DNA from: Mycobacterium kubicae
Lineage (GTDB): Bacteria > Actinomycetota > Actinomycetes > Mycobacteriales > Mycobacteriaceae
Reading direction: 5' to 3'
Assembly: GCF_015689175.1 (NCBI RefSeq)
Contig: NZ_CP065047.1
Coordinates: forward strand, 4,402,001-4,466,000
Length of the DNA stretch: 64,000 bases
Both the position numbers and the translations under genes were made by a program. Positions 8,217 to 15,938 of the stretch are shown in pieces. Numbering within the stretch: position 1 is the first letter of the stretch; every line of letters starts with the position of its first letter. The notes beneath the pieces were generated by a model that was given only the letters and a program-made list of their open reading frames with translations, was not told the origin of the DNA and did no database searches.

Positions 8217-8248
8217 ACGTTGAACCGGAACTCCACCACGTCCCCGTC
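8217..8248 (-). repeat. ychF 3'-end repeat, copy 2
   Basis: 30 of 32 bases equal the genuine end of ychF. On the minus strand it reads DGDVVEFRFNV, then TAC instead of a stop, so the frame stays open into the DUF1801 gene. The GAF-ANTAR gene ends in TGA whose last bases are the first bases of this repeat (8247-8249). Confidence 0.9.
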
Positions 8249-8951
8249 AGTCAGCCGTGCTCGCGCCTGTGTAGGAGTCGATTATCTGCTGAGCCACGAC
8301 TCTGACCGGCGTATTGCTGTCCTGGGACTGCCTGACCATCAGCTCGAAAGCGCGCACCGCGTTCAACGAGAACTGATTCATGATGATGCCCTTGGCCTGA
8401 CCGATGAGGTCGCGGCTGGCGAGCGCAGATCGAAACTCGTTCGTCCTGCTGGCCGCCGCCAAGGCGGTTGCGGCGTGGGTGGCCAGGATCGCTCCGAGCG
8501 CTTGACCCTCGGGATCGACGGCATTCGCCACGCGACTGCACAGGTTGAGCGCCCCAGCGCCACCTCTGTGACTGAAGAGCTGGAATGACATGACGCCCAG
8601 AACGCCTGCCTCAATCGAGGCGGCCGCGAACGCAGGCCACCGCTCTTCGGTGCGGAGGTCCGCGCATCGAACGACGGAGTCTTGGACAGCCGCGATCAAG
8701 CAGGGTCCTTCGCCCAGTCGCATCTGCGTCGCGTCGAGTTTCGTGACCACGCCATCGGTGGGAGCCACCGAACGAAAACCCTTGCCGTCCACCAACATCA
8801 CATCGGCGTAGTCAACACCGCGGATGAGCGCAACGGCCGAGGCAGTAACCCTGGCAAGAGTGCTGTCGATCTCGGTGTCGGCGATGATGTTGCGCGCCAA
8901 CTCGGCCATGGCCGTTCGAATAGAAGATTCATACCCGGCGTCCGATGCCAT
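8247..8951 (-). CDS. GAF-ANTAR RNA-binding antitermination regulator
   Basis: 234 residues. An N-terminal GAF sensor (about residues 20-150; DYADVMLVDGKGFRSVAPTD, GPCLIAAVQDSVVRCADL) is followed by a C-terminal ANTAR three-helix domain (about 170-225; LIGQAKGIIMNQFSLNAVRAFELM). ANTAR proteins bind paired RNA hairpins and prevent termination; the GAF ligand is unknown. ATG 8951 is chosen because the recognisable protein begins there (MASDAGYESS) with GGAGAG a short distance upstream; the frame is open to 9062 but that extension is Arg-rich and unlikely. First gene after ychF, ending exactly at repeat copy 2. Confidence 0.85.
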   Translation of the reverse strand: MASDAGYESSIRTAMAELARNIIADTEIDSTLARVTASAVALIRGVDYADVMLVDGKGFRSVAPTDGVVTKLDATQMRLGEGPCLIAAVQDSVVRCADLRTEERWPAFAAASIEAGVLGVMSFQLFSHRGGAGALNLCSRVANAVDPEGQALGAILATHAATALAAASRTNEFRSALASRDLIGQAKGIIMNQFSLNAVRAFELMVRQSQDSNTPVRVVAQQIIDSYTGASTAD

Positions 8952-9083
8952 GACAGGCTCTCTCCGGACGGCTTTAGAAACGGCTGACTTGCCTCGCCCT
9001 GCTAGAACCCTACGCCGCCGCGCTCTCTCCGGCATGCTGATGGGCGCGCATCGGCTGGTCACGACCTCCCTTCTTCGGTTGCC

Positions 9084-10157
9084 TCAGACGTTGAAGCGGA
9101 ACTCGACCACGTCCCCGTCGGCCATCACGTAGTCCTTGCCCTCCATCCGCACCTTGCCGGCCGCCTTGGCCGCCGCCATGGATCCGGCGGCGATCAGGTC
9201 GTCATACGACACGATCTCGGCCTTGATGAAGCCCTTTTCGAAGTCGGTATGGATCACCCCGGCGGCCTTGGGGGCGGTGTCACCCTGGTGAATGGTCCAG
9301 GCCCGCGCCTCCTTGGGGCCCGCGGTGAGGAACGTCTGCAGTTTGAGGGTGTGGAAGCCGGCCCGGGCCAGCGCGTCGAGTCCGCGCTCGGTCTGCCCGA
9401 TCGACTCCAGTAGCTCGGCGGCCGATTCGTCGTCGAGTTCGATCAGTTCCGACTCGATCGCGGCGTCCAGGAACACCGCGTCGGCCGGCGCGACCAGCGC
9501 ACGCAACTCGGTGATGCGGGTGGGGTCGGTGAGCACCGACTCGTCGGCGTTGAACACGTACAGGAAGGGTTTGGTGGTCAGCAGATTCAATTCCCGGAGC
9601 AGTGCGGCGTCCACCCCCGCCCCGAACAGCGTCTTGCCGCTGTCGAGCACGTCCTGGGCAGCCACGGCCGCGTCGTACAGCGGCCTCCGTTCCTTGTTGT
9701 TGCGCGCTTCTTTCTCCAGCCGGGGAATGGCCCGCTCCAGCGTCTGCAGGTCGGCCAGGATCAACTCCGTTTCGACGACCTCGATGTCGGAGCCGGGGTC
9801 GACCCGTCCGGCCACATGCGTGACGTCGTCGTCGGCGAAGACCCGCACCACCTGGCAGATCGCGTCGCACTCCCGGATGTGGGCCAGGAACTTGTTGCCC
9901 AGCCCGGCCCCTTCGGAGGCGCCCTGCACGAGGCCCGCGATGTCGACGAACGTCACCGGGGCCGGGACGACTCGTGCCGAGGAGAACATCTCGGCCAGCT
10001 TGTCCAGCCGCGGATCGGGCAACGAGACCACACCCTCGTTCGGCTCGATCGTCGCGAACGGATAGTTGGCCGCCACCACATTGTTCCGGGTCAGCGCGTT
10101 GAACAGAGTCGACTTACCGACGTTGGGCAGACCGACGATTCCCAGGCTCAGGCTCAC
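9084..10157 (-). CDS. ychF: redox-regulated/ribosome-binding ATPase YchF (OLA1 type)
   Basis: 357 residues, the standard length. Obg-related P-loop ATPase that associates with ribosomes. Seen: P-loop GLPNVGKST (residues 9-17), switch II DIAGLVQGASEGAGLGN, the YVFNADE motif in place of NKxD that gives ATP preference, and the C-terminal TGS domain ending DYVMADGDVVEFRFNV. The GTG start at 10157 has no Shine-Dalgarno sequence, but TAAACT nine bases upstream suggests a very short leader. Its last 32 coding bases recur three times downstream. Confidence 0.97.
   Translation of the reverse strand: MSLSLGIVGLPNVGKSTLFNALTRNNVVAANYPFATIEPNEGVVSLPDPRLDKLAEMFSSARVVPAPVTFVDIAGLVQGASEGAGLGNKFLAHIRECDAICQVVRVFADDDVTHVAGRVDPGSDIEVVETELILADLQTLERAIPRLEKEARNNKERRPLYDAAVAAQDVLDSGKTLFGAGVDAALLRELNLLTTKPFLYVFNADESVLTDPTRITELRALVAPADAVFLDAAIESELIELDDESAAELLESIGQTERGLDALARAGFHTLKLQTFLTAGPKEARAWTIHQGDTAPKAAGVIHTDFEKGFIKAEIVSYDDLIAAGSMAAAKAAGKVRMEGKDYVMADGDVVEFRFNV
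9088..9119 (-). repeat. ychF: ychF 3'-end repeat, copy 1 (within ychF)
   Basis: The genuine terminal coding segment of ychF, encoding DGDVVEFRFNV, directly before the TGA. It is the reference for the three downstream near-copies at 8217, 7801 and 7090. Confidence 0.9.
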
Positions 10158-10231
10158 GAGGAATCAAGTTTATTTCAGGCGCGCCCACCGAGGATGTCCA
10201 GCTATATACGGGCCTTTAGGCCGACAGCCGG

Positions 10232-10237
10232 TACGGT
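10232..10237 (+). promoter_or_regulatory. candidate -10 box for a leaderless transcript
   Basis: TACGGT fits the mycobacterial TANNNT -10 pattern and lies six bases before the GTG at 10244, the geometry of a leaderless mRNA; no ribosome-binding site is present. Confidence 0.4.
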
Positions 10238-10243
10238 CAACAT

Positions 10244-11536
10244 GTGTCAGCGCAGCGGGCGGGCTCAGCGGTGGAACCAAGCCACCGCTCGATCATCCCG
10301 AATATCGCAGGTGTGCCGTGGTGGACGGCTGTCCTGATTGCCGTCACCGGGACGGCCATCGGCTATGGAATCGACGCCGGTCACAAGGAATTGACCCACG
10401 TCTTCGCCGGCTGCTACATCGCCGGCTGTGTGGCCGCGGTGCTGGCGGTACGGCAGGCCGGCGTCTTCACCGCCGTCATCCAGCCGCCGCTGATCCTGTT
10501 CTGCACGGTGCCCGGCGCTTATTGGCTGTTCCACGGCGGCAAGGTCGACAAATTCAAAGACCTGCTGATCAACTGCGGCTATCCACTGATCGAACGGTTC
10601 CCGCTGATGCTGGGTACCGCAGGCGTCGTTCTGCTGATCGGCCTGGTCCGGTGGTACTTCGGTATGTCGCACCGGCGGTCCCCAGCGGCCGAGGAGGAGA
10701 CCGCCAAGGACGCCCGGACCGGCCGCGCCGAGCGCACGCCGTTCCTGACCGGACTGATCGCCAAAATCCGCTCGGTGCTGGCCACCGAGGTCGACGGGGA
10801 GGAAGCCGACCCCGGCAGCGGCACCCAACCCGCCCACTCGCGCAACCGCTCGGCGCGCACCAGTCGGACGGCGCGCAGCAATCGCTCTACACAACGCTCC
10901 AGCCGCACCCGGTCCCGGCACGGCCGCCCGCCGCTGGACGACGAGCGCGAACCGTCGCCCGAGCGGCCGCGGCGCACCAGCCGCAGGACGGCGGCCGGCG
11001 ACTTCGACCGGCCCGAATTCGACCCCAATGACGCACCGCAACGCGCGGCGCGGCCGCGGCGCCGGCCCCGCCCGCAGGGGGAACCGGACCTGCGCGCCCA
11101 GCCGCCGCGAGAGACGCGCCGCGACCCCTACGCGCGCCGCGGCGCCTACGAACGGCCCGCTCCGCGCAGCAGCCGCTTCGACCCGTACGACTCCTACGAT
11201 GCGCCGGAGCCGGCGGGCCGCTCGGAGTCTTACAACCGCTACGAGCGCCGACGCGGCGGTTACGAGCCCTATGAGCCGCACGAGGCCTACCCGCCCCGGC
11301 GCCGGCGTCCCACACCCAACGGCTCGGGCACGAATGGCTCAAGCACGAATGGCTCGGGCACCAACGGCTCGACGCATCATCCGATTTCGCAGGTCCGTTA
11401 CCGTGCCGGCGCAGGCCGCACCGAGCCGCGAAGCGAAACGCGAGGCGAACCGCGCGACGAGCCGCGCGCTGAGCGGCGGAGTCGGTCGCGAGCACCCCGC
11501 AGACCCCAGGCCGAGTCCTGGGAGTACGACATCTAG
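10244..11536 (+). CDS. DUF6542-like polytopic membrane protein with long Arg/Pro-rich tail (Rv1111c-like)
   Basis: 430 residues. Four hydrophobic helices fill residues 24-145 (PWWTAVLIAVTGTAIGYGI, HVFAGCYIAGCVAAVLAV, FTAVIQPPLILFCTVPGAYW, PLMLGTAGVVLLIGLV). The rest, about 280 residues, is low-complexity and highly basic (Arg, Pro, Ser, Tyr), surely disordered and cytosolic, with an NGSGT/NGSST repeat near residues 360-377. Matches the Rv1111c position next to ychF and ispH. Function unknown; the basic tail could bind nucleic acid or acidic lipids, which is only a guess. Converges on ispH with a five-base gap. Confidence 0.85.
   Translation: MSAQRAGSAVEPSHRSIIPNIAGVPWWTAVLIAVTGTAIGYGIDAGHKELTHVFAGCYIAGCVAAVLAVRQAGVFTAVIQPPLILFCTVPGAYWLFHGGKVDKFKDLLINCGYPLIERFPLMLGTAGVVLLIGLVRWYFGMSHRRSPAAEEETAKDARTGRAERTPFLTGLIAKIRSVLATEVDGEEADPGSGTQPAHSRNRSARTSRTARSNRSTQRSSRTRSRHGRPPLDDEREPSPERPRRTSRRTAAGDFDRPEFDPNDAPQRAARPRRRPRPQGEPDLRAQPPRETRRDPYARRGAYERPAPRSSRFDPYDSYDAPEPAGRSESYNRYERRRGGYEPYEPHEAYPPRRRRPTPNGSGTNGSSTNGSGTNGSTHHPISQVRYRAGAGRTEPRSETRGEPRDEPRAERRSRSRAPRRPQAESWEYDI
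11321..11371 (+). repeat. 15-bp tandem repeat inside the membrane protein tail
   Basis: Three full units plus a six-base partial: GGCTCGGGCACGAAT, GGCTCAAGCACGAAT, GGCTCGGGCACCAAC, GGCTCG. In frame, it encodes a Gly-Ser-(Gly/Ser)-Thr-Asn linker, so unit number can vary without frameshift. Confidence 0.85.
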
Positions 11537-11541
11537 GACGT

Positions 11542-12534
11542 TCAGCGCCGAATTTCGCGAGGCAGCGCGAAGACCAGCGTCTCGTTCGCCGTCGTCACCG
11601 GTTGCACCACGTCGTAGCCATAGTCGGCCAGGCGCTCCAGCACGCCACGGACCAGCACCTCCGGCACCGATGCGCCCGAAGTGACGCCCACCGTGGTGAC
11701 CCCCTCGAGCCACGCCGGGTCGATGTCGTCGGCCCAGTCGACCAGGTGCGCGGCACGCGATCCGGCGCCCAGCGCCACCTCGACCAGCCGCACCGAGTTC
11801 GACGAGTTGCGGGATCCGACCACGATCACCAGCTCACACTCCGGCGCCATCGCCTTGACGGCGACCTGCCGGTTCTGCGTCGCGTAGCAGATGTCGTCGC
11901 TGGGCGGATCTTTGAGCTTCGGGAAGCGTTGGCGCAGCCGCTCGACGATTTCCATGGTCTCGTCGACGGACAGCGTGGTCTGCGACAGCCAGATCACCTT
12001 GTTCTCATCCCGGACCGTCACCTGGTCGACGGCTGCAACACCGTCGACCAACTGCACGTGCTCGGGAGCCTCTCCGGCCGTGCCCACCACTTCCTCATGG
12101 CCCTCATGACCGATCAGCAAGATGTCGTAATCGGCCCGGGCGAAGCGACGTGCCTCGTTGTGCACCTTGGTGACCAGCGGGCAGGTGGCGTCGATGGTCT
12201 TGAGGTTGCGCGCGGCGGCCGCGGCGTGCACGGTCGGCGCGACGCCATGCGCGGAGAACACCACGATGGCTCCCTCGGGCACCTCATCGGTCTCCTCGAC
12301 GAACACCGCACCGGCCTGCGCCAGGGTGTCCACCACGTGGCGGTTGTGCACGATCTCGTGACGCACGTAAACCGGGGCGCCGTGCTTTTCCAGAGCGCGC
12401 TCGACGGTCTCGACGGCCCGGTCCACGCCCGCGCAGTAGCCGCGCGGCTCGGCCAGCAGCACTCGTTTGCCGGCGGGGAGATCGGCAACCGAGCTGGACG
12501 CACCCGGAATCCCCATGTCGATAGTCGGCCCCAT
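11542..12534 (-). CDS. ispH: 4-hydroxy-3-methylbut-2-enyl diphosphate reductase
   Basis: Last enzyme of the MEP isoprenoid pathway, reducing HMBPP to IPP and DMAPP with a 4Fe-4S cluster. 330 residues from ATG 12534 ([13 protein letters not shown]), the start that matches known mycobacterial LytB2. The three cluster cysteines are at residues 34 (RGYCAGV), 118 (DATCPLV) and 216 (DDICYATQ), with the conserved [16 protein letters not shown] and GHEGHEE segments between. The open frame reaches 12594, but the extra 20 residues are not family-like. It feeds IPP to the Z-FPP synthase encoded near 34.4 kb. Confidence 0.96.
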   Translation of the reverse strand: MGPTIDMGIPGASSSVADLPAGKRVLLAEPRGYCAGVDRAVETVERALEKHGAPVYVRHEIVHNRHVVDTLAQAGAVFVEETDEVPEGAIVVFSAHGVAPTVHAAAAARNLKTIDATCPLVTKVHNEARRFARADYDILLIGHEGHEEVVGTAGEAPEHVQLVDGVAAVDQVTVRDENKVIWLSQTTLSVDETMEIVERLRQRFPKLKDPPSDDICYATQNRQVAVKAMAPECELVIVVGSRNSSNSVRLVEVALGAGSRAAHLVDWADDIDPAWLEGVTTVGVTSGASVPEVLVRGVLERLADYGYDVVQPVTTANETLVFALPREIRR

Positions 12535-12645
12535 GGCATTCAGGGTACGTTCTGCCGACGCCGGTCTGCCATTTCGCGGCTGTCCGGGCGCCATTCCGGG
12601 ATGGTCAGCTTGGAGTTAGCCGCCGGTTGAGGCAGTCTTGGTCGC

Positions 12646-13239
12646 ATGGCTACTGCACCGTATGGGGTTCGGCTGCTGGTCGGCGCGGCGACAGTCGCCG
12701 TCGAGGAGACGATGAAGCTACCGCGTTCCATCCTGATGTATCCGATGACCGTGGCCAGTACGGCAGCGCACATTGTGATGCGGTTCCAGCAGAACCTTGC
12801 CGAGCTGGTGATCAAGGGCGACAGCACGCTCGAGTCGCTGTTCCCGCCCAAGGACGAGCAGCCCGAGTGGGCAACCTTCGACGAGGACATCGAAGGCGTT
12901 GCGACCGGCCCCGGCGACGTCCCCGGCGACAGCCCGGATAGCGAGCGCCGCACCGAGGGACGCTTCGCGTTGTACTCGGTCGCCGACCCGGCCGGCTTCG
13001 ATCCGGCCGATCGGTCCACCACGCCGTCATCGGGCGAGGACCAGTCGACGGTGCCGGCGCCGGCCGTGGTGAGCGAATTGGATTACGGGACGTTGACCCT
13101 GGCCCAGCTGCGCGCCCGGTTGCAGTCGCTGGATGTCGCCGAACTCGAAGCCCTGCTGGCCTACGAGCAGGCCACCAAGGCGCGCGCCCCGTTCCAGACG
13201 CTGATCGCCAACAGGATCACCCGCGCGACCGCGAAGTGA
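12646..13239 (+). CDS. lipid droplet-associated protein (Rv1109c-like)
   Basis: 197 residues. The N-terminal half ([46 protein letters not shown]) is amphipathic to hydrophobic and suited to lying on a lipid monolayer; the middle is acidic and Ser/Pro-rich; the C-terminus ends with a helical SAP/LEM-like segment ([26 protein letters not shown]). Orthologues are annotated as lipid droplet-associated. It overlaps the start of xseA by four bases (GTGA), so it is translationally coupled to the exonuclease genes although the functions look unrelated. Confidence 0.8.
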   Translation: MATAPYGVRLLVGAATVAVEETMKLPRSILMYPMTVASTAAHIVMRFQQNLAELVIKGDSTLESLFPPKDEQPEWATFDEDIEGVATGPGDVPGDSPDSERRTEGRFALYSVADPAGFDPADRSTTPSSGEDQSTVPAPAVVSELDYGTLTLAQLRARLQSLDVAELEALLAYEQATKARAPFQTLIANRITRATAK

Positions 13240-14483
13240 CCCGAGGTTCTGAACCGAATTCGGCCGAGAATCCCTTCCCGGTCCGCGCGGTCGCCATCCG
13301 CGTCGCGGGCTGGATCGAGAAGCTGGGCACGGTCTGGGTAGAAGGGCAATTGGCCCAGATTTCCACCCGCCCGGACGCCAAGACGGTGTTCATGGTGCTG
13401 CGCGACCCCGCCGCCGACATGTCGCTGACCGTGACGTGTTCGCGGGATCTGCTGTTGGCTGCGCCGGTCAAATTGGCCGAGGGCGTGCAGGTAGTGGTCT
13501 GCGGCAAACCGTCCTTCTACACCGGGCGCGGCACATTTTCGTTGCGGCTCAGCCAGATCCGCGCCGTGGGTGTCGGTGAGCTGCTGGCCAGGATCGACCG
13601 GTTGCGCCGGTTACTCGACGCCGAGGGCCTGTTCGACGCACGCCTCAAGCGCCCAATCCCTTTCCTGCCCAACACCATTGGCTTGATCACCGGACGAGCC
13701 AGTGCCGCCGAGCGAGACGTGACGACGGTGGTCGCGGCCCGCTGGCCCGCCGCGCGGTTCGCCCTGCGCAACACCGCCGTGCAGGGACCCAACGCGGTCC
13801 CCCAAATCGTCGAGGCCCTGCGTGAACTCGACCGCGACCCCGAGGTCGACGTGATCGTCATCGCCCGCGGCGGCGGCAGCGTCGAGGACCTGCTGCCGTT
13901 CTCCGACGAGACGCTGTGCCGGGCCATCTCGGCCTGCCGCACACCGGTGATCAGCGCGGTCGGCCACGAACCGGACAACCCACTGTGTGATCTGGTGGCC
14001 GACCTGCGAGCGGCCACCCCCACCGACGCGGCCAAGAAGCTGGTCCCCGACACCGCCGCCGAGCAGCGGCTGATCGACGACTTGCGGCGACGCAGCGCCC
14101 AGGCGCTGCGGCACTGGGTCGCCCGCGAAGAACGGGCACTGACGGCGCTGCGCAGCCGCCCGGTGTTGGCCGATCCGATGACAATGGTGAGCACACGCGC
14201 AGAAGAGGTCGGACGGGCCCGCCTGGCCCTGCGCCGCGACATCACCCGGCTGATCACCGTGGAGACCGATCGCGTCGGCCACCTGGCCGCGCGGCTGGCG
14301 ACCCTGGGCCCGGCGGCCACCCTGGCCCGCGGGTATGCCGTCGTGCAAACGGTCTCCGAGGACGGCCAAGCGCAGGTGTTGCGATCGATCCAGGATGCGC
14401 CGGCCGGCACCCGGTTGCGGGTGCGGGTCGCCGACGGTGCCGTGGCAGCACTCAGCGAAGGACGTACCGATGGCTCGAGATGA
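13236..14483 (+). CDS. xseA: exodeoxyribonuclease VII large subunit
   Basis: Catalytic subunit of ExoVII, which degrades single-stranded DNA in both directions. 415 residues. N-terminal OB fold (about 15-115; [18 protein letters not shown]), then the catalytic domain with [23 protein letters not shown], the invariant [16 protein letters not shown] and [27 protein letters not shown], then a coiled-coil arm for XseB binding. Start GTG overlaps the preceding stop (GTGA), and xseB begins inside its last 14 bases. Confidence 0.96.
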   Translation: MTRGSEPNSAENPFPVRAVAIRVAGWIEKLGTVWVEGQLAQISTRPDAKTVFMVLRDPAADMSLTVTCSRDLLLAAPVKLAEGVQVVVCGKPSFYTGRGTFSLRLSQIRAVGVGELLARIDRLRRLLDAEGLFDARLKRPIPFLPNTIGLITGRASAAERDVTTVVAARWPAARFALRNTAVQGPNAVPQIVEALRELDRDPEVDVIVIARGGGSVEDLLPFSDETLCRAISACRTPVISAVGHEPDNPLCDLVADLRAATPTDAAKKLVPDTAAEQRLIDDLRRRSAQALRHWVAREERALTALRSRPVLADPMTMVSTRAEEVGRARLALRRDITRLITVETDRVGHLAARLATLGPAATLARGYAVVQTVSEDGQAQVLRSIQDAPAGTRLRVRVADGAVAALSEGRTDGSR

Positions 14484-14724
14484 CCGCAGCGACAACGACA
14501 AGAGTGGTTCGACTACACCTATTAGTCAGCTCGGCTACGAACAATGCCGAGACGAACTGATCGAAGTCGTGCGGCTGCTGGAACAGGGCGGATTGGACCT
14601 CGATGCGTCGCTGAAGTTATGGGAAAGAGGCGAGCAACTCGCCAAAAGGTGCGAACAACACTTAGCTGGGGCCCGGCAGCGAGTGACCGACGCGTTGGCC
14701 GCCGGAGAGGCCGCGCCGGACTGA
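14470..14724 (+). CDS. xseB: exodeoxyribonuclease VII small subunit
   Basis: 84 residues. Short helical protein that caps the coiled coil of Xse[46 protein letters not shown] is the family core. ATG 14470 (MARDDRSDN) lies within the end of xseA (14-base overlap) with GAAGGA at 14457-14462 as ribosome-binding site; the frame is open upstream to 14335 but that is only the xseA shadow. Stoichiometric production with XseA by coupling is expected. Confidence 0.95.
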   Translation: MARDDRSDNDKSGSTTPISQLGYEQCRDELIEVVRLLEQGGLDLDASLKLWERGEQLAKRCEQHLAGARQRVTDALAAGEAAPD

Positions 14725-14768
14725 CGCACCCCGTTCTTGACCGATTCCAGACGGTGACTTGTATTCCA

Positions 14769-14788
14769 AACTGGAACACGTTTCAGTT
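14769..14788. promoter_or_regulatory. KstR-type operator upstream of 3-beta-HSD
   Basis: Contains TGGAACACGTTTCA (14772-14785), an exact fit to the KstR consensus TNNAACNNGTTNNA; the flanks extend the dyad to 20 bases with one mismatched pair. It ends immediately before the ATG at 14789. KstR is the TetR-family repressor of cholesterol catabolism genes in mycobacteria, and the gene encodes a steroid dehydrogenase. Confidence 0.7.
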
Positions 14789-15931
14789 ATGCTCCCCGGC
14801 ATGGGTGATGCAGCACTGACAACCGACCTTGGCAACGTCCTGGTCACCGGCGGCTCAGGCTTCGTCGGCGCGAACCTGGTGACCACCTTGCTCGACCGCG
14901 GACACCAGGTCCGGTCCTTCGACCGAGCCCCGTCTCCCCTGCCCCAGCATCCGAGGTTGCAAGTGCTCGAGGGCGACATCACCGACAAGGGTGTATGCGC
15001 CGCCGCCGTGGACGGCATCGACACGATCATCCACACCGCCGCCATCATCGAATTGATGGGCGGCGCGGCGGTGACCCAGGAGTACCGGCAGCGCAGCTTC
15101 GCCGTCAACGTCGGCGGGACCGAGAACTTGGTGCACGCGGGCCGGCAGGCCGGCGTCAAGAGGTTCGTCTACACCTCGTCCAACAGCGTGGTGATGGGCG
15201 GGAAGAACATTTTCGGCGGCGATGAGACATTGCCCTATACCGACCGCTTCAACGACCTCTACACCGAGACCAAGGTCACCGCCGAGCGATTCGTGCTGTC
15301 GCAGAACGGGGTTGACGGCATGCTCACCTGCGCCATCCGGCCCAGCGGCATCTGGGGCACCGGCGACCAGACCATGTTCCGCAAGCTGTTCGAAAGCGTG
15401 ATCAAGGGCCACGTCAAGGTGCTGGTCGGCCCCAAGTCCGCCAAACTGGACAACTCTTACGTGCACAACCTCATTCACGGTTTCATCCTGGCCGGCCAAC
15501 ACCTGGTCCCCGGGGGAACCGCACCCGGTGAGGCCTACTTCATCAACGACGCCGACCCGATCAACATGTTCGAGTTCGCCCGCCCCGTGGTAGAGGCTTG
15601 CGGCGAAAAATGGCCGCGGATAAGGGTTTCCGGACCGGCGGTGCACTGGGTGATGACGGGCTGGCAGCGGCTGCACTTTCGGTTCGGGTTCCCGGCGCCG
15701 CTGCTGGAACCGCTGGCTGTCGAGCGCTTGTATCTGGACAACTACTTCTCGGTGGATAAGGCGCGCCGGGATCTCGGTTACGAACCGTTGTTCACCACCG
15801 AGCAGGCGATGAAGGAATGTCTGCCCTACTACGTCGACCTGTTCCACCGGATGAAGAACGAAGCGCAGGCGGCCAAGCGGGCGGGCAAGCGCGCCACTGA
15901 CACTGGCAAGGCCGCCAGCGGCACGAAATAG
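14789..15931 (+). CDS. 3-beta-hydroxysteroid dehydrogenase/isomerase (Rv1106c-like)
   Basis: Oxidises 3-beta-hydroxysteroids such as cholesterol to the 3-keto, delta-4 form with NAD, the entry reaction of sterol degradation. 380 residues. Extended SDR: GGSGFVGANL nucleotide motif (residues 20-29), TSSNSV with the catalytic Ser, and YTETKV providing the Tyr-x-x-x-Lys pair. ATG 14789 (MLPGMGDAAL) matches the known homologue; ATG 14801 is equally good and would leave the KstR palindrome outside the ribosome-binding region. Converges with the carboxylesterase, seven bases apart. Confidence 0.93.
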   Translation: MLPGMGDAALTTDLGNVLVTGGSGFVGANLVTTLLDRGHQVRSFDRAPSPLPQHPRLQVLEGDITDKGVCAAAVDGIDTIIHTAAIIELMGGAAVTQEYRQRSFAVNVGGTENLVHAGRQAGVKRFVYTSSNSVVMGGKNIFGGDETLPYTDRFNDLYTETKVTAERFVLSQNGVDGMLTCAIRPSGIWGTGDQTMFRKLFESVIKGHVKVLVGPKSAKLDNSYVHNLIHGFILAGQHLVPGGTAPGEAYFINDADPINMFEFARPVVEACGEKWPRIRVSGPAVHWVMTGWQRLHFRFGFPAPLLEPLAVERLYLDNYFSVDKARRDLGYEPLFTTEQAMKECLPYYVDLFHRMKNEAQAAKRAGKRATDTGKAASGTK

Positions 15932-15938
15932 CAAGCCC

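Noticed and set aside
8952..9062. N-terminal extension of the GAF-ANTAR protein
   Set aside because: Arg-rich, not family-like, and a ribosome-binding site precedes ATG 8951.
10265..11281. 338-codon minus-strand frame
   Set aside because: Arg/Ala/Val-rich composition typical of antisense shadows in high-GC DNA; the plus-strand membrane protein explains the region.
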